Source: Georgfuchsia toluolica
GTDB lineage: Bacteria; Pseudomonadota; Gammaproteobacteria; Burkholderiales; Rhodocyclaceae
Direction of reading: 5' to 3'
Assembly (NCBI RefSeq): GCF_907163265.1
Contig: NZ_CAJQUM010000001.1
Location: 558,001-622,000, forward strand
Length of the DNA: 64,000 nucleotides
Part shown: one piece after another, positions 30,599 to 40,858 of the stretch
How the letters are laid out: each line of letters begins with the position of its first letter
How positions within the stretch are numbered: the stretch's first letter is position 1
Position numbers and translations under genes: made by a program
Notes under the pieces: generated by a model
What the model was told of the DNA's origin: nothing
The model's input: the letters and a program-made list of their open reading frames with translations, nothing else
The model's database searches: none

Positions 30599-30691
30599 GA
30601 ACGGCACCGGATTCTGCCACGATGCCGGTTTTAGCTCCGGCAAACGCGCTACGCGCGTTGAAGCCTTCGCTACCGCAAGCTTCGCGTGCGG

Positions 30692-30734
30692 CAAGACCGG
30701 TGCATTCAACCACTCTGCCACACCTCCGAACGGC
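30692..30734 (-). repeat. Truncated duplicate of the 5' half of tRNA-Ser
   Basis: These 43 bases are identical to 30563-30605: the tRNA-Ser 5' half up to the anticodon plus 7 upstream bases, at an offset of 129 bases. A further roughly 29 bases upstream of the tRNA are similar (30606-30634 versus 30735-30763). The copy lacks anticodon-stem closure, variable arm and T arm, so it is not a functional tRNA. Confidence 0.85.
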
Positions 30735-30904
30735 TGCGGATTTTCTCACAATGCCGGTTTAAGTCCTAACTTACTTTGGCATGGCTTCGCCGTCGGTTAA
30801 AATGACGTCCGCCGTACCGGGATGCTGCGGTGTCTCTTCAGGCAATACAAGTCCGAACCATGAACTGGTTCGATCTATTTATCAATGAATGAATTGGCCA
30901 ATCC

Positions 30905-32806
30905 ATGTTCGACATCGTTCGCAATAATCGCAGACTGGTACAGGTATTCCTCGTACTCATCATGCTGCCATTCGCCTTTTTTGGCGTGGAGTCATATTTC
31001 CGCAACAGCGGTGCGGGTGATGATGTGGCCAAGGTCGGCGGCAGTAAGATCACGCCGCAGGAATTCCGCCAAGCCCTGCGCGACCAGCAGGAGCGTCTGC
31101 GCGCTCAAGCACGCGGCCAGCAGATTCCGCCCGCCATGCTCGACTCGCCGGAGATCCGGCGCAGCGTCATTGAGACGCTGATTAATCGCCGCTTGCTCGC
31201 GGACTTTGCACGCAAGGCGCATTTCACTGTCAGCGACGAACAACTATCGCAGTTCATCGCTTCGGTGCCCGCGCTGCAAGTGGAGGGAAAATTCTCGCAG
31301 GAGCGCTACGATGCCGTGGTGGCCGCGCAGAACCTGTCGAAAGAAGCCTTCGAGGCGCGTCTGCGTCAGGATCTGATCCTGCAGCAAGCGGCCGGCGGGC
31401 TGTCCGCCTCCTCTCTGACGGGCAAAGCGGCGGCTGGTTTGTGGCAGAACGCGCTGCTCGAAGAACGCGAAGTTGCCAGCATCGAACTCAAGCCGGAGCA
31501 ATACTTGGCGCAGGTCAAGCTGGCGGTCGATGCAACGAAAAATTATTACGACACGCATCGCAAGGACTTTGAACTGCCGGAACAGGTGCGCGCGGAATTC
31601 GTGATTCTGTCGCAGGCGGCACTGCTCGGCCAGGTCAGCGTCAGCGATGCCGAGATCAAGACGGCCTATGAGGGGCACGCGGATCGCTACAAGCAGGGCG
31701 AACAACGCCGTGCCAGCCATATCCTGATCCTTGCCGACAAGGGTGCGCCCGAGGCCAAGGTGGCGGCAGCCAAGGCCAAGGCCGAGGCGCTGCTGGCGCA
31801 GGTGAAGAAAAACCCGAAGGAGTTTGCGGCACTGGCGAAACAGAATTCGCAGGACACCGGTTCGGCGGCCAAGGGCGGTGACCTCGACTGGTTCAGCCGC
31901 GGCGCCATGGTCAAGCCGTTCGAGGATGCCGCTTTTGCGCTCAAGGAAGGCGAAATCAGCGGCGTGGTGCGTTCCGACTACGGTTTCCACATTATCCAGC
32001 TCACCGGCATCCGCGCCGAAAAGAGCAAGTCGCTGGCCGACGTGCGCGGCGAGATTGAAACCGAACTGAAGCAGCAGGCGGCGGCAAAGAAGTACGCCGA
32101 AGCGGCCGAGACCTTTACCAACATGGTGTACGAGCAAGCCGACAGCCTGAAGCCGGTGGCCGACAAATTCAAGCTGGAGATACAACAATCGGGCTGGATA
32201 GCCAAGGGTGTGTCGGGTAATGGTCTTGCCAGCAATCCGAAGCTGCTCGCGGCTTTGTTCAGCGATGACGCGATCAAGAACAAACGCAATACCGAGGCCG
32301 TTGAAGTGGCGTCCAATACGCTGGTCGCGGCGCGCGTAATCGAGTCGAAACCGGCCACCGTCATGACGTTTGATGAGGTCAAGTCGACCATCGAAAAGAA
32401 ACTCACGCTCGAAGAAGCGCGCAAACTGGCCGCCAAGGATGGCGAAGAAAAGCTTGCCGCCTTGAAGAAGGGCGATGAGGGCAAGTTGAGCTGGGGTGCG
32501 AGCCATCGCATTGCGCGCATGGGGGCCGAAGGCGTATCGCGCGCTGCGCTGGATGCAATATTCAAGACGCCGGCCTTGTCACTGCCGGCGTTTGCCGGCG
32601 CCACAGGACAGGATGGCGGATATGTCCTGTATCGCATCACCCAGGTGATTCCTTACAGTGGCGCCGACAATCCGCGCGCCAAGGCACTGCACGATCAGTA
32701 TCAGCAGTTGGTGGCGGGCGAAGAATTTGCCGCCTGGATCGGCGTACTGCGCGAAAAGGCGGGCATCGAGATAAACGAGAAGGTGCTGCTGCAGGCCAAG
32801 GAGTAG
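30905..32806 (+). CDS. ppiD: Periplasmic peptidyl-prolyl isomerase/chaperone PpiD
   Basis: 633 residues. The N-terminal membrane anchor ([22 protein letters not shown]) is followed by the SurA_N-like region ([19 protein letters not shown]) and a central parvulin domain, about residues 265-365 ([13 protein letters not shown] ... [18 protein letters not shown] ... [11 protein letters not shown]). A second, degenerate C-terminal domain closes it. PpiD sits at the SecYEG exit and helps release and fold exported proteins. A 7-base hairpin (CGAACCA/TGGTTCG, 30854-30872) lies 32 bases before the start. It is upstream of cysB with a 15-base gap, so co-transcription is possible. Confidence 0.92.
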   Translation: MFDIVRNNRRLVQVFLVLIMLPFAFFGVESYFRNSGAGDDVAKVGGSKITPQEFRQALRDQQERLRAQARGQQIPPAMLDSPEIRRSVIETLINRRLLADFARKAHFTVSDEQLSQFIASVPALQVEGKFSQERYDAVVAAQNLSKEAFEARLRQDLILQQAAGGLSASSLTGKAAAGLWQNALLEEREVASIELKPEQYLAQVKLAVDATKNYYDTHRKDFELPEQVRAEFVILSQAALLGQVSVSDAEIKTAYEGHADRYKQGEQRRASHILILADKGAPEAKVAAAKAKAEALLAQVKKNPKEFAALAKQNSQDTGSAAKGGDLDWFSRGAMVKPFEDAAFALKEGEISGVVRSDYGFHIIQLTGIRAEKSKSLADVRGEIETELKQQAAAKKYAEAAETFTNMVYEQADSLKPVADKFKLEIQQSGWIAKGVSGNGLASNPKLLAALFSDDAIKNKRNTEAVEVASNTLVAARVIESKPATVMTFDEVKSTIEKKLTLEEARKLAAKDGEEKLAALKKGDEGKLSWGASHRIARMGAEGVSRAALDAIFKTPALSLPAFAGATGQDGGYVLYRITQVIPYSGADNPRAKALHDQYQQLVAGEEFAAWIGVLREKAGIEINEKVLLQAKE

Positions 32807-32821
32807 CCACTTTAACTTGCC

Positions 32822-33760
32822 ATGAAGCTCCAGCAACTCCGCTTCCTGATTGAGGTCGCCGACAGCAACCTCAATGTCACCGTGGCGGCGGAACGGATGT
32901 TCACTTCGCAACCGGGCGTCAGCAAGCAGGTACGCCAGCTTGAGGAAGAGCTTGGCATTACCGTGTTCGAACGCAATGGCAAGCGCTTCATCGGCATCAC
33001 CGCTGCCGGCGCAGAGGTGATCCGGGCTGCGCGGCGGGTGCTGCTGGAGGTCGACAACCTCAAGCGTACCGCCGACGATCAGCTTGACGAATCGACGGGA
33101 ACCCTTACCGTCGCCACCACGCATACCCAGGCGCGCTATGTCCTGCCGCGCGTGGTCGCTGAATTCACGCGACGGTTCCCCAAGGTAAAGCTTTCAATCC
33201 GCGAGGGCGACCCGCATCGGGTTACCGAGACCGTGCTGCGCGGCGAGGCGGATATCGGCATTGCCACCGAGTCGCTGGCCAAGGAGGCCGGGCTCGTGAC
33301 GTTGCCGGCCTATACGTGGCATCACCTGGTGATCGCGCCGCTCAATCATCCGGTATTGAAAAACACGCTCTCGCTCAAGGCGCTGGCGAAATATCCCCTG
33401 ATTACCTACGATCCGATGTTCTCGGGACGTTCGCGCATCGACGCTGCATTCAAGCGTGTCGGCGTCATGCCCAACCTGGTGCTTACCGCAGTGGATTCCG
33501 ATGTCATCAAGACCTATGTCAGCCTCGGGCTCGGCATCGGCATCATTGCAGAGGTGGCCTACGATGCACAGCGCGACAACAGTCTTGGCGCGGTCGATGC
33601 AGGCAGCCTGTTTGGCGCCAACATGACGCGGGTAGGGCTGCGCCGCGGCGTGATTTCGCGCAAGTTCGCGCTGGTGTTCCTGGAACTGCTGTCGCCGCAA
33701 TTGTCGGCGGCGGCGGTTGCCGCGGCAAGCCGCGACGATAGCCAGATCTACGATATCTGA
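32822..33760 (+). CDS. cysB: CysB-type LysR transcriptional regulator
   Basis: 312 residues. The winged helix begins MKLQQLRFLIEVADSNLNVT and includes FTSQPGVSKQVRQLEEELG; the regulatory domain has LTVATTHTQARYVLP and ADIGIATESL. The ATTHTQARY segment and overall length match CysB/Cbl rather than generic LysR proteins. CysB activates sulfate assimilation genes in response to N- or O-acetylserine. It lies 15 bases after ppiD and is convergent with bamD. None of its expected target operons is inside the window. Confidence 0.9.
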   Translation: MKLQQLRFLIEVADSNLNVTVAAERMFTSQPGVSKQVRQLEEELGITVFERNGKRFIGITAAGAEVIRAARRVLLEVDNLKRTADDQLDESTGTLTVATTHTQARYVLPRVVAEFTRRFPKVKLSIREGDPHRVTETVLRGEADIGIATESLAKEAGLVTLPAYTWHHLVIAPLNHPVLKNTLSLKALAKYPLITYDPMFSGRSRIDAAFKRVGVMPNLVLTAVDSDVIKTYVSLGLGIGIIAEVAYDAQRDNSLGAVDAGSLFGANMTRVGLRRGVISRKFALVFLELLSPQLSAAAVAAASRDDSQIYDI

Positions 33761-33764
33761 TCTG

Positions 33765-34562
33765 TTACCAGAGCTTCCACCACGGCTCTTCGGTTTCCAG
33801 CACTTTGGTTGCGTAGTCGGTCTTGGGGAAATTCTTTTTCAGGACGCGGAGCGCATCATCGCGCAGATCCTTGATGCCAAGCGCATCATAGGAACGGACC
33901 ATCAGGATCAGGGCCTCTTCCGTGGCTGGCGCGTTCGGGTATTGCTTGATCGACTGCTCGGCGCGATTGGCGGCGGCAATGTAGGCGCCACGACGATAAT
34001 AATATTTCGCCACATGCACGTCATGCGCGGCGAGGAAGTTGTTGAGATACACCATGCGCGCCACGGCATCGGGGCTGTATTTGCTGTTGGGGAACTTGGC
34101 GACCAGATCCTTGAAGGCATTGAAGGACTCGCGCGCCGCCTTGGGGTCGCGCTCCGATTGATCCTGATTGGTCAAGTTGCCGAAAAGGCCGAGGTCTTCG
34201 TTGAAGTTGGCGAGGCCCTTCAGATAGTAGGCATAGTCGACGCTGGGGTGGTTCGGGTGCAGTTTCATGAAACGGTCGCAGGCCGCCACGGCGGAAGTGG
34301 TTTCGTCCTGTTTGTAATAGGCGTAGGCTTCTTCGAGTTGGGCCTGTTGCGCATAGCGCCCGTAGGGATAGCGCGATTCGAGTTTTTCGAACAGCTTGAT
34401 GGCCTTGTCCCATGCGCCGTCGGACATCGCGCCACGCGCCTCGGTGTAGATTTTCTCCGCCGACCAGCCGCTGGTCTCGTCCTTGTCCTTGCCGCTGCCG
34501 GCACACCCGGCAAGCAGGAGAAGAATGGCCGCAATTGCCGCTACACTACGCGCGATGAGCAT
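33765..34562 (-). CDS. bamD: Outer-membrane assembly lipoprotein BamD
   Basis: 265 residues. The N-terminal lipoprotein signal has lipobox LLAGC with Cys20. Tandem TPR-like repeats follow (YTEARGAMSDGAWDKAIKLFEKLESRYPYGRYAQQAQL, with the typical spacing) through most of the protein, ending LETEEPWWKLW. BamD is the essential partner of BamA in folding outer-membrane beta-barrels. The start codon overlaps the start region of the divergent rluD gene. A bamD/rluD divergent pair is standard in betaproteobacteria. Confidence 0.95.
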   Translation of the reverse strand: MLIARSVAAIAAILLLLAGCAGSGKDKDETSGWSAEKIYTEARGAMSDGAWDKAIKLFEKLESRYPYGRYAQQAQLEEAYAYYKQDETTSAVAACDRFMKLHPNHPSVDYAYYLKGLANFNEDLGLFGNLTNQDQSERDPKAARESFNAFKDLVAKFPNSKYSPDAVARMVYLNNFLAAHDVHVAKYYYRRGAYIAAANRAEQSIKQYPNAPATEEALILMVRSYDALGIKDLRDDALRVLKKNFPKTDYATKVLETEEPWWKLW

Positions 34563-34563
34563 G

Positions 34564-35526
34564 ATGAAAACCTTGGAATCGAATGCGGGCGATTATAGCC
34601 GAAGCGGGTTGCCTGTCCGCCGCGCTCGAATTCCGGCCGACTGTGCCGGGCTGCGACTCGATGCGGTGCTGGCGCAGTTGTTTCCCGATTTATCGCGCAG
34701 CCGTCTTGCCGCCTGGCTCAAGGACGGCCACATCATGGTCGACGGCGCCCAGGCCGCGCCGAGCCGCAAGACTTGGGGCGGCGAAATGGTGGAGCTGCGG
34801 ATGCCGGAGGGAATTCTTGAGACAGACGACAAACCCGAAGCGATCGGGTTGAGCATTGTCTTTGAAGACAAGTCTCTCATCGTGATCGACAAACCGGCTG
34901 ACCTGGTCGTGCATCCCGGCAGCGGCAACCGCTCGGGCACACTGCTCAATGCCTTGCTGCATCATGCGCCCGGCCTGGCCGAGATTCCGCGCGCCGGCAT
35001 CGTGCATCGGCTCGACAAGGACACCAGCGGTCTGCTGGTGGTCGCCAAGACACTGGAAGCGCAGACTGATCTGGTGCGCCAGTTGCAGGCACGCACGGTC
35101 AAGCGCCACTATCTGGCCCTCGTGCATGGCCAGGCCGGCCAGGATGGGACAGTGGACGCCGCCATCGGCCGCCATCCCACACAACGCACCCGCATGGCGG
35201 TGGTGCCGGGCGGGCGTCAGGCGCGCACCCATTACCGTGTGCTTGAGCGTTTTGCCAGGGCGACGCTGCTCGAATGCATGCTCGACACCGGCCGCACGCA
35301 CCAGATCCGCGTGCACATGGCATCGATCGGTCATCCGCTAGTGGGCGATGCCACTTATGGCAAGCGCAAGTCGGGCGATACGCTGCTCGACACCTTTCCC
35401 CGTCAAGCGCTGCATGCCTGGCAACTCGGCTTGTTGCATCCGGTCAACCATGAAGCGATGCAATGGGAAAGCGCATTGCCGGAGGACTTTACGCAATTGC
35501 TCGATACCTTGAGGAGCCTGCCATGA
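34564..35526 (+). CDS. rluD: 23S rRNA pseudouridine synthase RluD
   Basis: 320 residues. An N-terminal S4 domain (LRLDAVLAQLFPDLSRSRLAAWLKDGHIMVDG) precedes a pseudouridine-synthase domain with the catalytic HRLDKDTSGLLVVAKT motif (its Asp is the nucleophile). GRTHQIRVHMASIGHPLVGD is typical of RluD/RluC. It modifies helix 69 of 23S rRNA at positions 1911, 1915 and 1917 in E. coli. The frame is open upstream across bamD. ATGs at 34555, 34561 and 34564 are possible; none has a clear ribosome-binding site, so the start is approximate. The last codon overlaps pgeF by 4 bases. Confidence 0.93.
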   Translation: MKTLESNAGDYSRSGLPVRRARIPADCAGLRLDAVLAQLFPDLSRSRLAAWLKDGHIMVDGAQAAPSRKTWGGEMVELRMPEGILETDDKPEAIGLSIVFEDKSLIVIDKPADLVVHPGSGNRSGTLLNALLHHAPGLAEIPRAGIVHRLDKDTSGLLVVAKTLEAQTDLVRQLQARTVKRHYLALVHGQAGQDGTVDAAIGRHPTQRTRMAVVPGGRQARTHYRVLERFARATLLECMLDTGRTHQIRVHMASIGHPLVGDATYGKRKSGDTLLDTFPRQALHAWQLGLLHPVNHEAMQWESALPEDFTQLLDTLRSLP

Positions 35527-36266
35527 GCGATTTCATCATCCCCGACTGGCCCGCGCCGAAGAACGTGCGCGCCTTGGTGACGACGCGCCAGGGAGGCGTC
35601 AGCGTCGGATCGTATGCCAGTTTCAATCTCGCCGATCATGTCGGCGACGACCCGCAGGCCGTGGCGGCGAATCGCAAACGGCTGCGCCAACTTGCACCGG
35701 AACTGCCGGCCGATCCGCTCTGGCTCAAGCAGGTGCATGGGGTTTCTTGCATCGCGGTGGAAAACAGCGTTCCCGGCGTGGAAGCCGATGCCTCGTGGAG
35801 CCATACAGCGGGCAGGGTATGCGCGGTGCTTACCGCCGATTGTCTGCCGCTGCTGTTGTGCGATGAAAGCGGCAGCGTTGTCAGCGCCGTGCATGCGGGC
35901 TGGCAGGGGCTGGCCAAGGGGGTTATCGAAGCGGCGGTGAAAACCCTGCCGGTAGCACCGCAGACATTACTGGCGTGGCTGGGCCCGGCCATTGGCCCGA
36001 CAGCTTTCGAGGTAGGCGCCGACGTGCGCGACCCGTTTTTTTTGCACGACCACGAAGCTGCCACGGCGTTCAAGTCGATAGCGAATGGCAAATGGCTGGG
36101 CGACATTTATCTGTTGGCACGACAACGGTTGAATGCGCTCGGTGTGACACGCATCTACGGCGGTGGCGAATGCACCGTGACGGATGTGCAGCGCTTCTAT
36201 TCGTTTCGCCGCGACAAGCTTACCGGCCGCATGGCCTCGCTGATCTGGTTGGCCGGGCCAACTTGA
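35523..36266 (+). CDS. pgeF: Peptidoglycan editing factor PgeF (YfiH/laccase-domain)
   Basis: 247 residues. The ATG at 35523 overlaps the rluD stop (ATGA) and begins MSDFIIPDWPAPKNVRALVT, which fits the family. The metal-site motifs VHGVSC, LTADCLPLLL (Cys) and VVSAVHAGWQGLAKG (His) are intact, and a late YGGGECTVTD block is present. YfiH-family proteins were once called laccases; E. coli PgeF removes wrongly incorporated serine-containing precursors from the peptidoglycan pathway. The rluD-pgeF pairing is very common in proteobacteria. Confidence 0.93.
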   Translation: MSDFIIPDWPAPKNVRALVTTRQGGVSVGSYASFNLADHVGDDPQAVAANRKRLRQLAPELPADPLWLKQVHGVSCIAVENSVPGVEADASWSHTAGRVCAVLTADCLPLLLCDESGSVVSAVHAGWQGLAKGVIEAAVKTLPVAPQTLLAWLGPAIGPTAFEVGADVRDPFFLHDHEAATAFKSIANGKWLGDIYLLARQRLNALGVTRIYGGGECTVTDVQRFYSFRRDKLTGRMASLIWLAGPT

Positions 36267-36290
36267 CACGGCGGGTATAATTCACGGTTT

Positions 36291-37094
36291 ATGTCATTAC
36301 TTTACTGGATCATTGCGGCCTCGCTTCTGGGCGGTGCCTTGAGCGTTGCCACAGCGGCGGCGTTCGCCTTTACCGCGCGCGTAGCCTGGGTGCCGCATCT
36401 CATCAGTTATGCCATCGGCGCATTGCTCGGTGCCGCCTTTCTCGAGGTGCTGCCGAATGCGGTGATCGCCAGCGGTGATGCTACCAGCATTGGCAAGGTG
36501 ATCCTGTTCGGCCTGCTTGGTTTCTTCGTGCTCGAAAAGCTGGTGATCTGGCGCCATTGCCACATCGAGGAATGCGAAGGGCATGAGCAGATCGAACCTG
36601 AGCATGGAGCTGCCGTCAGCCACGACCACGGTCGCAGCGGGCTGCTCATTGTGATCGGCGACACCTTCCATAATTTCGTCGATGGCGTGCTGATCGCGTC
36701 CGCTTTCATGGCGGACATCCGCCTCGGCATGGTGACCGCGCTGGCCATCATCGCCCACGAAATTCCGCAGGAGGTCGGCGACTTCCTGATCCTGATCCAT
36801 TCCGGCTACAGCCGCAGCAGGGCCTTTATGTACAACCTGCTGTCCAGTTTCGCCACAGTGGTCGGCGGTCTGCTCGCCTATTTCGCGCTGTCGCGTGCCG
36901 AGGGCGTGGTGCCGGTGATGCTCGGACTCGCCGCTGCCAGCATGATCTATGTTGCCGTGGCCGACCTGATTCCGGGCCTGCATAAACGCACCGAACTGAA
37001 AGCCACGGTCCAGCAAGTGGTGCTGATCGGACTCGGCATTGCTTCCATCGCTCTTAGTCACCGCCTGATAGACGCTTTCGTGTCGGGCGTGTAG
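36291..37094 (+). CDS. ZIP family metal transporter
   Basis: 267 residues with about eight predicted helices. A His-rich cytoplasmic loop lies between helices (WRHCHIEECEGHEQIEPEHG and SHDHGRS). The ZIP signature helix is GDTFHNFVDGVLIASAF and the metal site in the next helix is IIAHEIPQEVGDFLILI. Members import zinc, iron or other divalent cations into the cytoplasm. It starts 24 bases after pgeF and may be read through from it. The E-P-Q motif follows the bacterial ZIP/GufA-like pattern. Confidence 0.9.
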   Translation: MSLLYWIIAASLLGGALSVATAAAFAFTARVAWVPHLISYAIGALLGAAFLEVLPNAVIASGDATSIGKVILFGLLGFFVLEKLVIWRHCHIEECEGHEQIEPEHGAAVSHDHGRSGLLIVIGDTFHNFVDGVLIASAFMADIRLGMVTALAIIAHEIPQEVGDFLILIHSGYSRSRAFMYNLLSSFATVVGGLLAYFALSRAEGVVPVMLGLAAASMIYVAVADLIPGLHKRTELKATVQQVVLIGLGIASIALSHRLIDAFVSGV

Positions 37095-37166
37095 GGTTCT
37101 CAAAGAGGTTGTGCTGGACCCAGGCAGGATCACTTCGATGGCCGAAAAAACGCAGATGTACGAACA

Positions 37167-37206
37167 GGGGGAGACTCCCCTTGTATATCTCCCATATGGG
37201 AACAAG
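37167..37206. promoter_or_regulatory. Palindromic sequences upstream of uvrB
   Basis: A GGGG-AGACT-like hairpin (GGGGGAGACTCCCC, 37167-37180) is followed by a perfect 10-base palindrome CCCATATGGG (37191-37200) flanked by CTTGT/ACAAG. They sit between the ZIP gene and uvrB, 68 bases before the uvrB ATG. They could be a transcript end or an operator. They do not match the CTGT-N8-ACAG LexA box of E. coli. Confidence 0.4.
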
Positions 37207-37273
37207 AGGGCAGGCCCCTTTGTAAATCCCCAAACTATCGCTCCGGTCAATCAGGCACAGAAACGATAAAGCC

Positions 37274-39322
37274 ATGGGCGACCTGATCGAATTCCCCAAT
37301 AGCGTTTACCGCTTGCACCAGCCGTTTGCGCCGGCCGGCGATCAGCCGCAGGCGATCCAGCAACTGGTCGAGGGTTTGAACGACGGCCTGTCCTACCAAA
37401 CCCTGCTTGGCGTCACCGGCTCGGGCAAGACTTACACCATGGCCCATGTCATCGCCCGGCTCGGCAAGCCGGCATTGGTGATGGCGCCGAACAAGACGCT
37501 GGCGGCGCAGCTGTATTCCGAATTCCGTGAATTCTTTCCCGACAACGCGGTCGAGTATTTCGTCTCCTACTACGATTACTACCAGCCCGAAGCCTACGTG
37601 CCGGCACGCGACCTGTTCATCGAGAAGGATTCGAGCATCAACGAACACATCGAGCAGATGCGTTTGAGCGCGACCAAGAGCCTGCTCGAACGGCGCGACG
37701 TGGTGATCGTGGCTACGGTGTCGGCGATTTACGGCATCGGCGATCCGGTCGATTACCACACCATGATCCTGCATCTGCGCCAGGGCGAGAAGCTCACGCA
37801 GCGCGACATCATTCGCCGCCTGGTCGAGATGCAATATGAGAGGAACGAGGTCGAGTTCGCGCGCGGCCACTTCCGCGTCCGCGGCGACGTGATCGACGTG
37901 TTCCCGGCCGAAAATGCCGAGAGCGCGATCCGCATCATCCTCTTTGACGATGAGGTCGAGTCGCTGACTCTGTTCGATCCGCTCACCGGCCATAACAAGC
38001 AGAAGCTGTCGCGTTTTACGGTCTATCCATCGAGCCACTATGTCACGCCACGTGCGACGATAGTGAAAGCGATTGAGGCAATCAAGGTCGAGTTGCGCGA
38101 GCGCATCGAATTCTTCCAGAAGGAGCAGAAACTGGTCGAGTGCCAGCGCATCGAGCAACGCACCCGCTTCGATCTGGAAATGATGGATCAGCTTGGCTTC
38201 TGCAAGGGCATCGAGAACTACTCACGCCATCTCTCCGGGCGCCAACCGGGCGAACCGCCACCGACGCTGATCGATTACCTGCCGCCCGATTCGTTGATGT
38301 TTATCGACGAATCGCATGTCACCATCGGCCAGATCGGCGGCATGTACAAGGGCGACCGTTCGCGCAAGGAAAACCTGGTCAACTATGGTTTCCGGCTGCC
38401 TTCGGCGCTCGACAACCGGCCGCTCAGATTCGAGGAATTCGAGCGCCTGATGCCGCAGACCATCTTCGTTTCCGCGACGCCGGCCGAGTACGAGGAACAG
38501 CATCAGGGCCAGGTGGTGGAGCAGGTGGCGCGGCCGACCGGCCTCGTCGATCCGGAAATCGATGTCAGACCCGCCGCGACGCAGGTCGACGATCTGTTCG
38601 GCGAAATCCGCAAACGCGTCGCCGCGGGCGAACGCGTGCTGGTGACGACGCTGACCAAGAAGCTGTCCGAACAGCTCACCGATTATCTTGCCGACAACGG
38701 CATCAAGGTGCGCTACCTGCATTCGGACATCGACACCGTCGAGCGCGTCGAGATCATCCGCGACTTGCGCCTTGGCCTGTTCGACGTGCTGGTTGGCATC
38801 AACCTGCTGCGCGAAGGCCTCGACATTCCCGAGGTGTCACTGGTGGCGATTCTCGATGCCGACAAGGAGGGCTTCCTGCGTTCGACGCGCAGCCTGATCC
38901 AGACCATGGGCCGCGCCGCGCGCCACCTCAACGGCCGCGCCATTCTTTATGCCGATCGCGTCACCGATTCGATGCAGCGCGCGATCGCCGAGATCAACCG
39001 CCGCCGCGACAAGCAGCTCAAGTTCAATGCCGAACACGGCATCACGCCGGCCGGGGTGGTGAAGCGCATCAAGGACATCATCGACGGCGTTTATGACATA
39101 GAGATAGCGCAACGCGAACTCAAGGCGGCGCAGGAAGCGGCGCGCTACGAGGCGATGAGCGAGGTGGCGCTGGCCAAGGAAATCAGGCGTCTCGAAAAAG
39201 CCATGCAGGAACACGCCAGGAATCTGGAGTTCGAGGAAGCGGCCGCCGCGCGCGATGAACTGTTCAAGCTGAAGAAACTCGCGTTTGGCGGCGAAGCGCA
39301 CGATTCGTCGATCGGTGATTGA
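37274..39322 (+). CDS. uvrB: Excinuclease ABC subunit UvrB
   Basis: 682 residues, full length. The opening has [20 protein letters not shown] and Walker [12 protein letters not shown]. The beta-hairpin region [15 protein letters not shown] is present, as are the helicase motifs VFVSATP-like ([12 protein letters not shown]) and [12 protein letters not shown], and [13 protein letters not shown]. The C-terminal UvrC-binding coiled segment is [24 protein letters not shown]. UvrB loads at DNA lesions delivered by UvrA and recruits UvrC. It is transcribed alone, after a gap with palindromes. Confidence 0.97.
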   Translation: MGDLIEFPNSVYRLHQPFAPAGDQPQAIQQLVEGLNDGLSYQTLLGVTGSGKTYTMAHVIARLGKPALVMAPNKTLAAQLYSEFREFFPDNAVEYFVSYYDYYQPEAYVPARDLFIEKDSSINEHIEQMRLSATKSLLERRDVVIVATVSAIYGIGDPVDYHTMILHLRQGEKLTQRDIIRRLVEMQYERNEVEFARGHFRVRGDVIDVFPAENAESAIRIILFDDEVESLTLFDPLTGHNKQKLSRFTVYPSSHYVTPRATIVKAIEAIKVELRERIEFFQKEQKLVECQRIEQRTRFDLEMMDQLGFCKGIENYSRHLSGRQPGEPPPTLIDYLPPDSLMFIDESHVTIGQIGGMYKGDRSRKENLVNYGFRLPSALDNRPLRFEEFERLMPQTIFVSATPAEYEEQHQGQVVEQVARPTGLVDPEIDVRPAATQVDDLFGEIRKRVAAGERVLVTTLTKKLSEQLTDYLADNGIKVRYLHSDIDTVERVEIIRDLRLGLFDVLVGINLLREGLDIPEVSLVAILDADKEGFLRSTRSLIQTMGRAARHLNGRAILYADRVTDSMQRAIAEINRRRDKQLKFNAEHGITPAGVVKRIKDIIDGVYDIEIAQRELKAAQEAARYEAMSEVALAKEIRRLEKAMQEHARNLEFEEAAAARDELFKLKKLAFGGEAHDSSIGD

Positions 39323-39457
39323 GCAGGAAAAACCCTACAACTTATCCCCAGTATGATCACAAGCCATTCACAGCTTATTCAGCACATTTCCACAAACTTA
39401 TACCTTGCACCTGCCACGCCAAAGCGTAGAGTGCACCGTCTGCTCGGGGGATAATCG

Positions 39458-40858
39458 ATGTCGCAGGTAAGAGCATTCAATAATAATCAACAAGCTGATC
39501 CGCAGATCGCCGCGCTCAGACTGCCGCCGCACTCGATTGAAGCCGAGCAGTCGCTGATCGGTGGCCTGCTGCTCGACAACACGGCCTGGGACCGCATCGG
39601 CGACGTGGTCAGTGATGCGGATTTCTACCGTGACGACCACCGCCGCATTTTTATCCACATCCGCAAGCTGGTCGAGGCCGGCCGTCCCGCCGACGTGGTG
39701 ACGGTGTACGAATCGATCGAGAAATCCAACGAAGTCGACCAGACCGGCGGCCTCGCCTATCTCGGCGAGATTGCCAACAACACGCCGTCAGCGGCCAATA
39801 TCCGCCGCTATGCCGAGATCGTGCGCGAGCGCGCAGTGCTGCGCAAGCTGGTCACGGTCGGCGACGAGATCGCCGCCAGCGCGTTAAATCCCGCCGGACG
39901 CGAGGCCAAGCAACTGCTCGACATCGCCGAACAGAAAGTGTTCGAGATCGCCGAGGCCGGTTCGCGCAACATGGCAGGCTTCGTTTCCATTCAGCCGTTG
40001 CTGGGCGAAGCTGTCGATCGCATGCAGCAGCTCTACGACCGCGACGATCCGAGCGAGATCACCGGTACGCCGACCGGCTTCACCGATCTCGACCGCATGA
40101 CTTCCGGTTTGCAGCCGGGCGACATGGTTGTCATCGCCGGTCGCCCCTCGATGGGCAAAACCGCGTTCGCGCTCAATATCGCCGAGCACGTCGGCGTCGA
40201 TCTCGGCCTGCCGGTGGCGATCTTCTCGCTGGAAATGTCGGGGCCGCAACTGGCCATGCGTTTTTTGTCCTCGGTCGCGAGCATCGACCAATCGAAGATG
40301 CGCAGCGCCAAGCAACTCACCGATAACGACTGGGACAAAATGACCGTCGCCCTGGGCCGCCTGCATGATGCGCCGATCCATATCGACGAAACCGGCGCCA
40401 TCAATGCCACCGACTTGCGTGCCCGGGCGCGGCGCCTGCATCGCCAATGCGGCAAGCTCGGCCTGATCGTGATCGACTACCTGCAACTGATGTCCTCGAC
40501 ACGTTCAGGCGAAAACCGCGCCACCGAAATTTCCGAGGTATCGCGCTCGATCAAGTCGCTGGCGAAGGAACTGCAAGTACCGATCCTTGCCCTGTCGCAG
40601 CTTTCGCGCAAGGTCGAAGAGCGCAACGACAAACGCCCGCTGATGAGCGACTTGCGCGAATCCGGCGCCATCGAGCAGGATGCCGACATCATCATGATGA
40701 TGTATCGCGACGAGTATTACAACGAAAATCCGCAGAACAAGGGCCTTGCCGAAGTCATCATCGGCAAGCACCGCAACGGGCCGACCGGCAAGGTCACACT
40801 TACCTTCATCGGTGAGTATGCCAAATTCGTAAATTCCGCGGCGCCGGGGCACTACTGA
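39458..40858 (+). CDS. dnaB: Replicative DNA helicase DnaB
   Basis: 466 residues. The N-terminal primase-binding domain (LRLPPHSIEAEQSLIGGLLL) is followed by a linker and the RecA-like ATPase with Walker A GRPSMGKTAFALN, GLIVIDYLQLM as Walker B, and the arginine-finger region. It has no intein and no insert. DnaB hexamers unwind DNA at the replication fork. Here dnaB follows uvrB across 135 AT-rich bases; the rpsF-rplI genes that often precede dnaB are not adjacent. Confidence 0.97.
   Translation: MSQVRAFNNNQQADPQIAALRLPPHSIEAEQSLIGGLLLDNTAWDRIGDVVSDADFYRDDHRRIFIHIRKLVEAGRPADVVTVYESIEKSNEVDQTGGLAYLGEIANNTPSAANIRRYAEIVRERAVLRKLVTVGDEIAASALNPAGREAKQLLDIAEQKVFEIAEAGSRNMAGFVSIQPLLGEAVDRMQQLYDRDDPSEITGTPTGFTDLDRMTSGLQPGDMVVIAGRPSMGKTAFALNIAEHVGVDLGLPVAIFSLEMSGPQLAMRFLSSVASIDQSKMRSAKQLTDNDWDKMTVALGRLHDAPIHIDETGAINATDLRARARRLHRQCGKLGLIVIDYLQLMSSTRSGENRATEISEVSRSIKSLAKELQVPILALSQLSRKVEERNDKRPLMSDLRESGAIEQDADIIMMMYRDEYYNENPQNKGLAEVIIGKHRNGPTGKVTLTFIGEYAKFVNSAAPGHY

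Noticed and set aside
30692-30734. Second tRNA-Ser gene
   Set aside because: Only the 5' half is present; the variable and T arms are missing, so it is a fragment.
39323-39457. Possible DnaA boxes/origin between uvrB and dnaB
   Set aside because: TTATCCCCA and TTTCCACAA are each imperfect DnaA-box matches and too few; no dnaA, dnaN or gyrB nearby.
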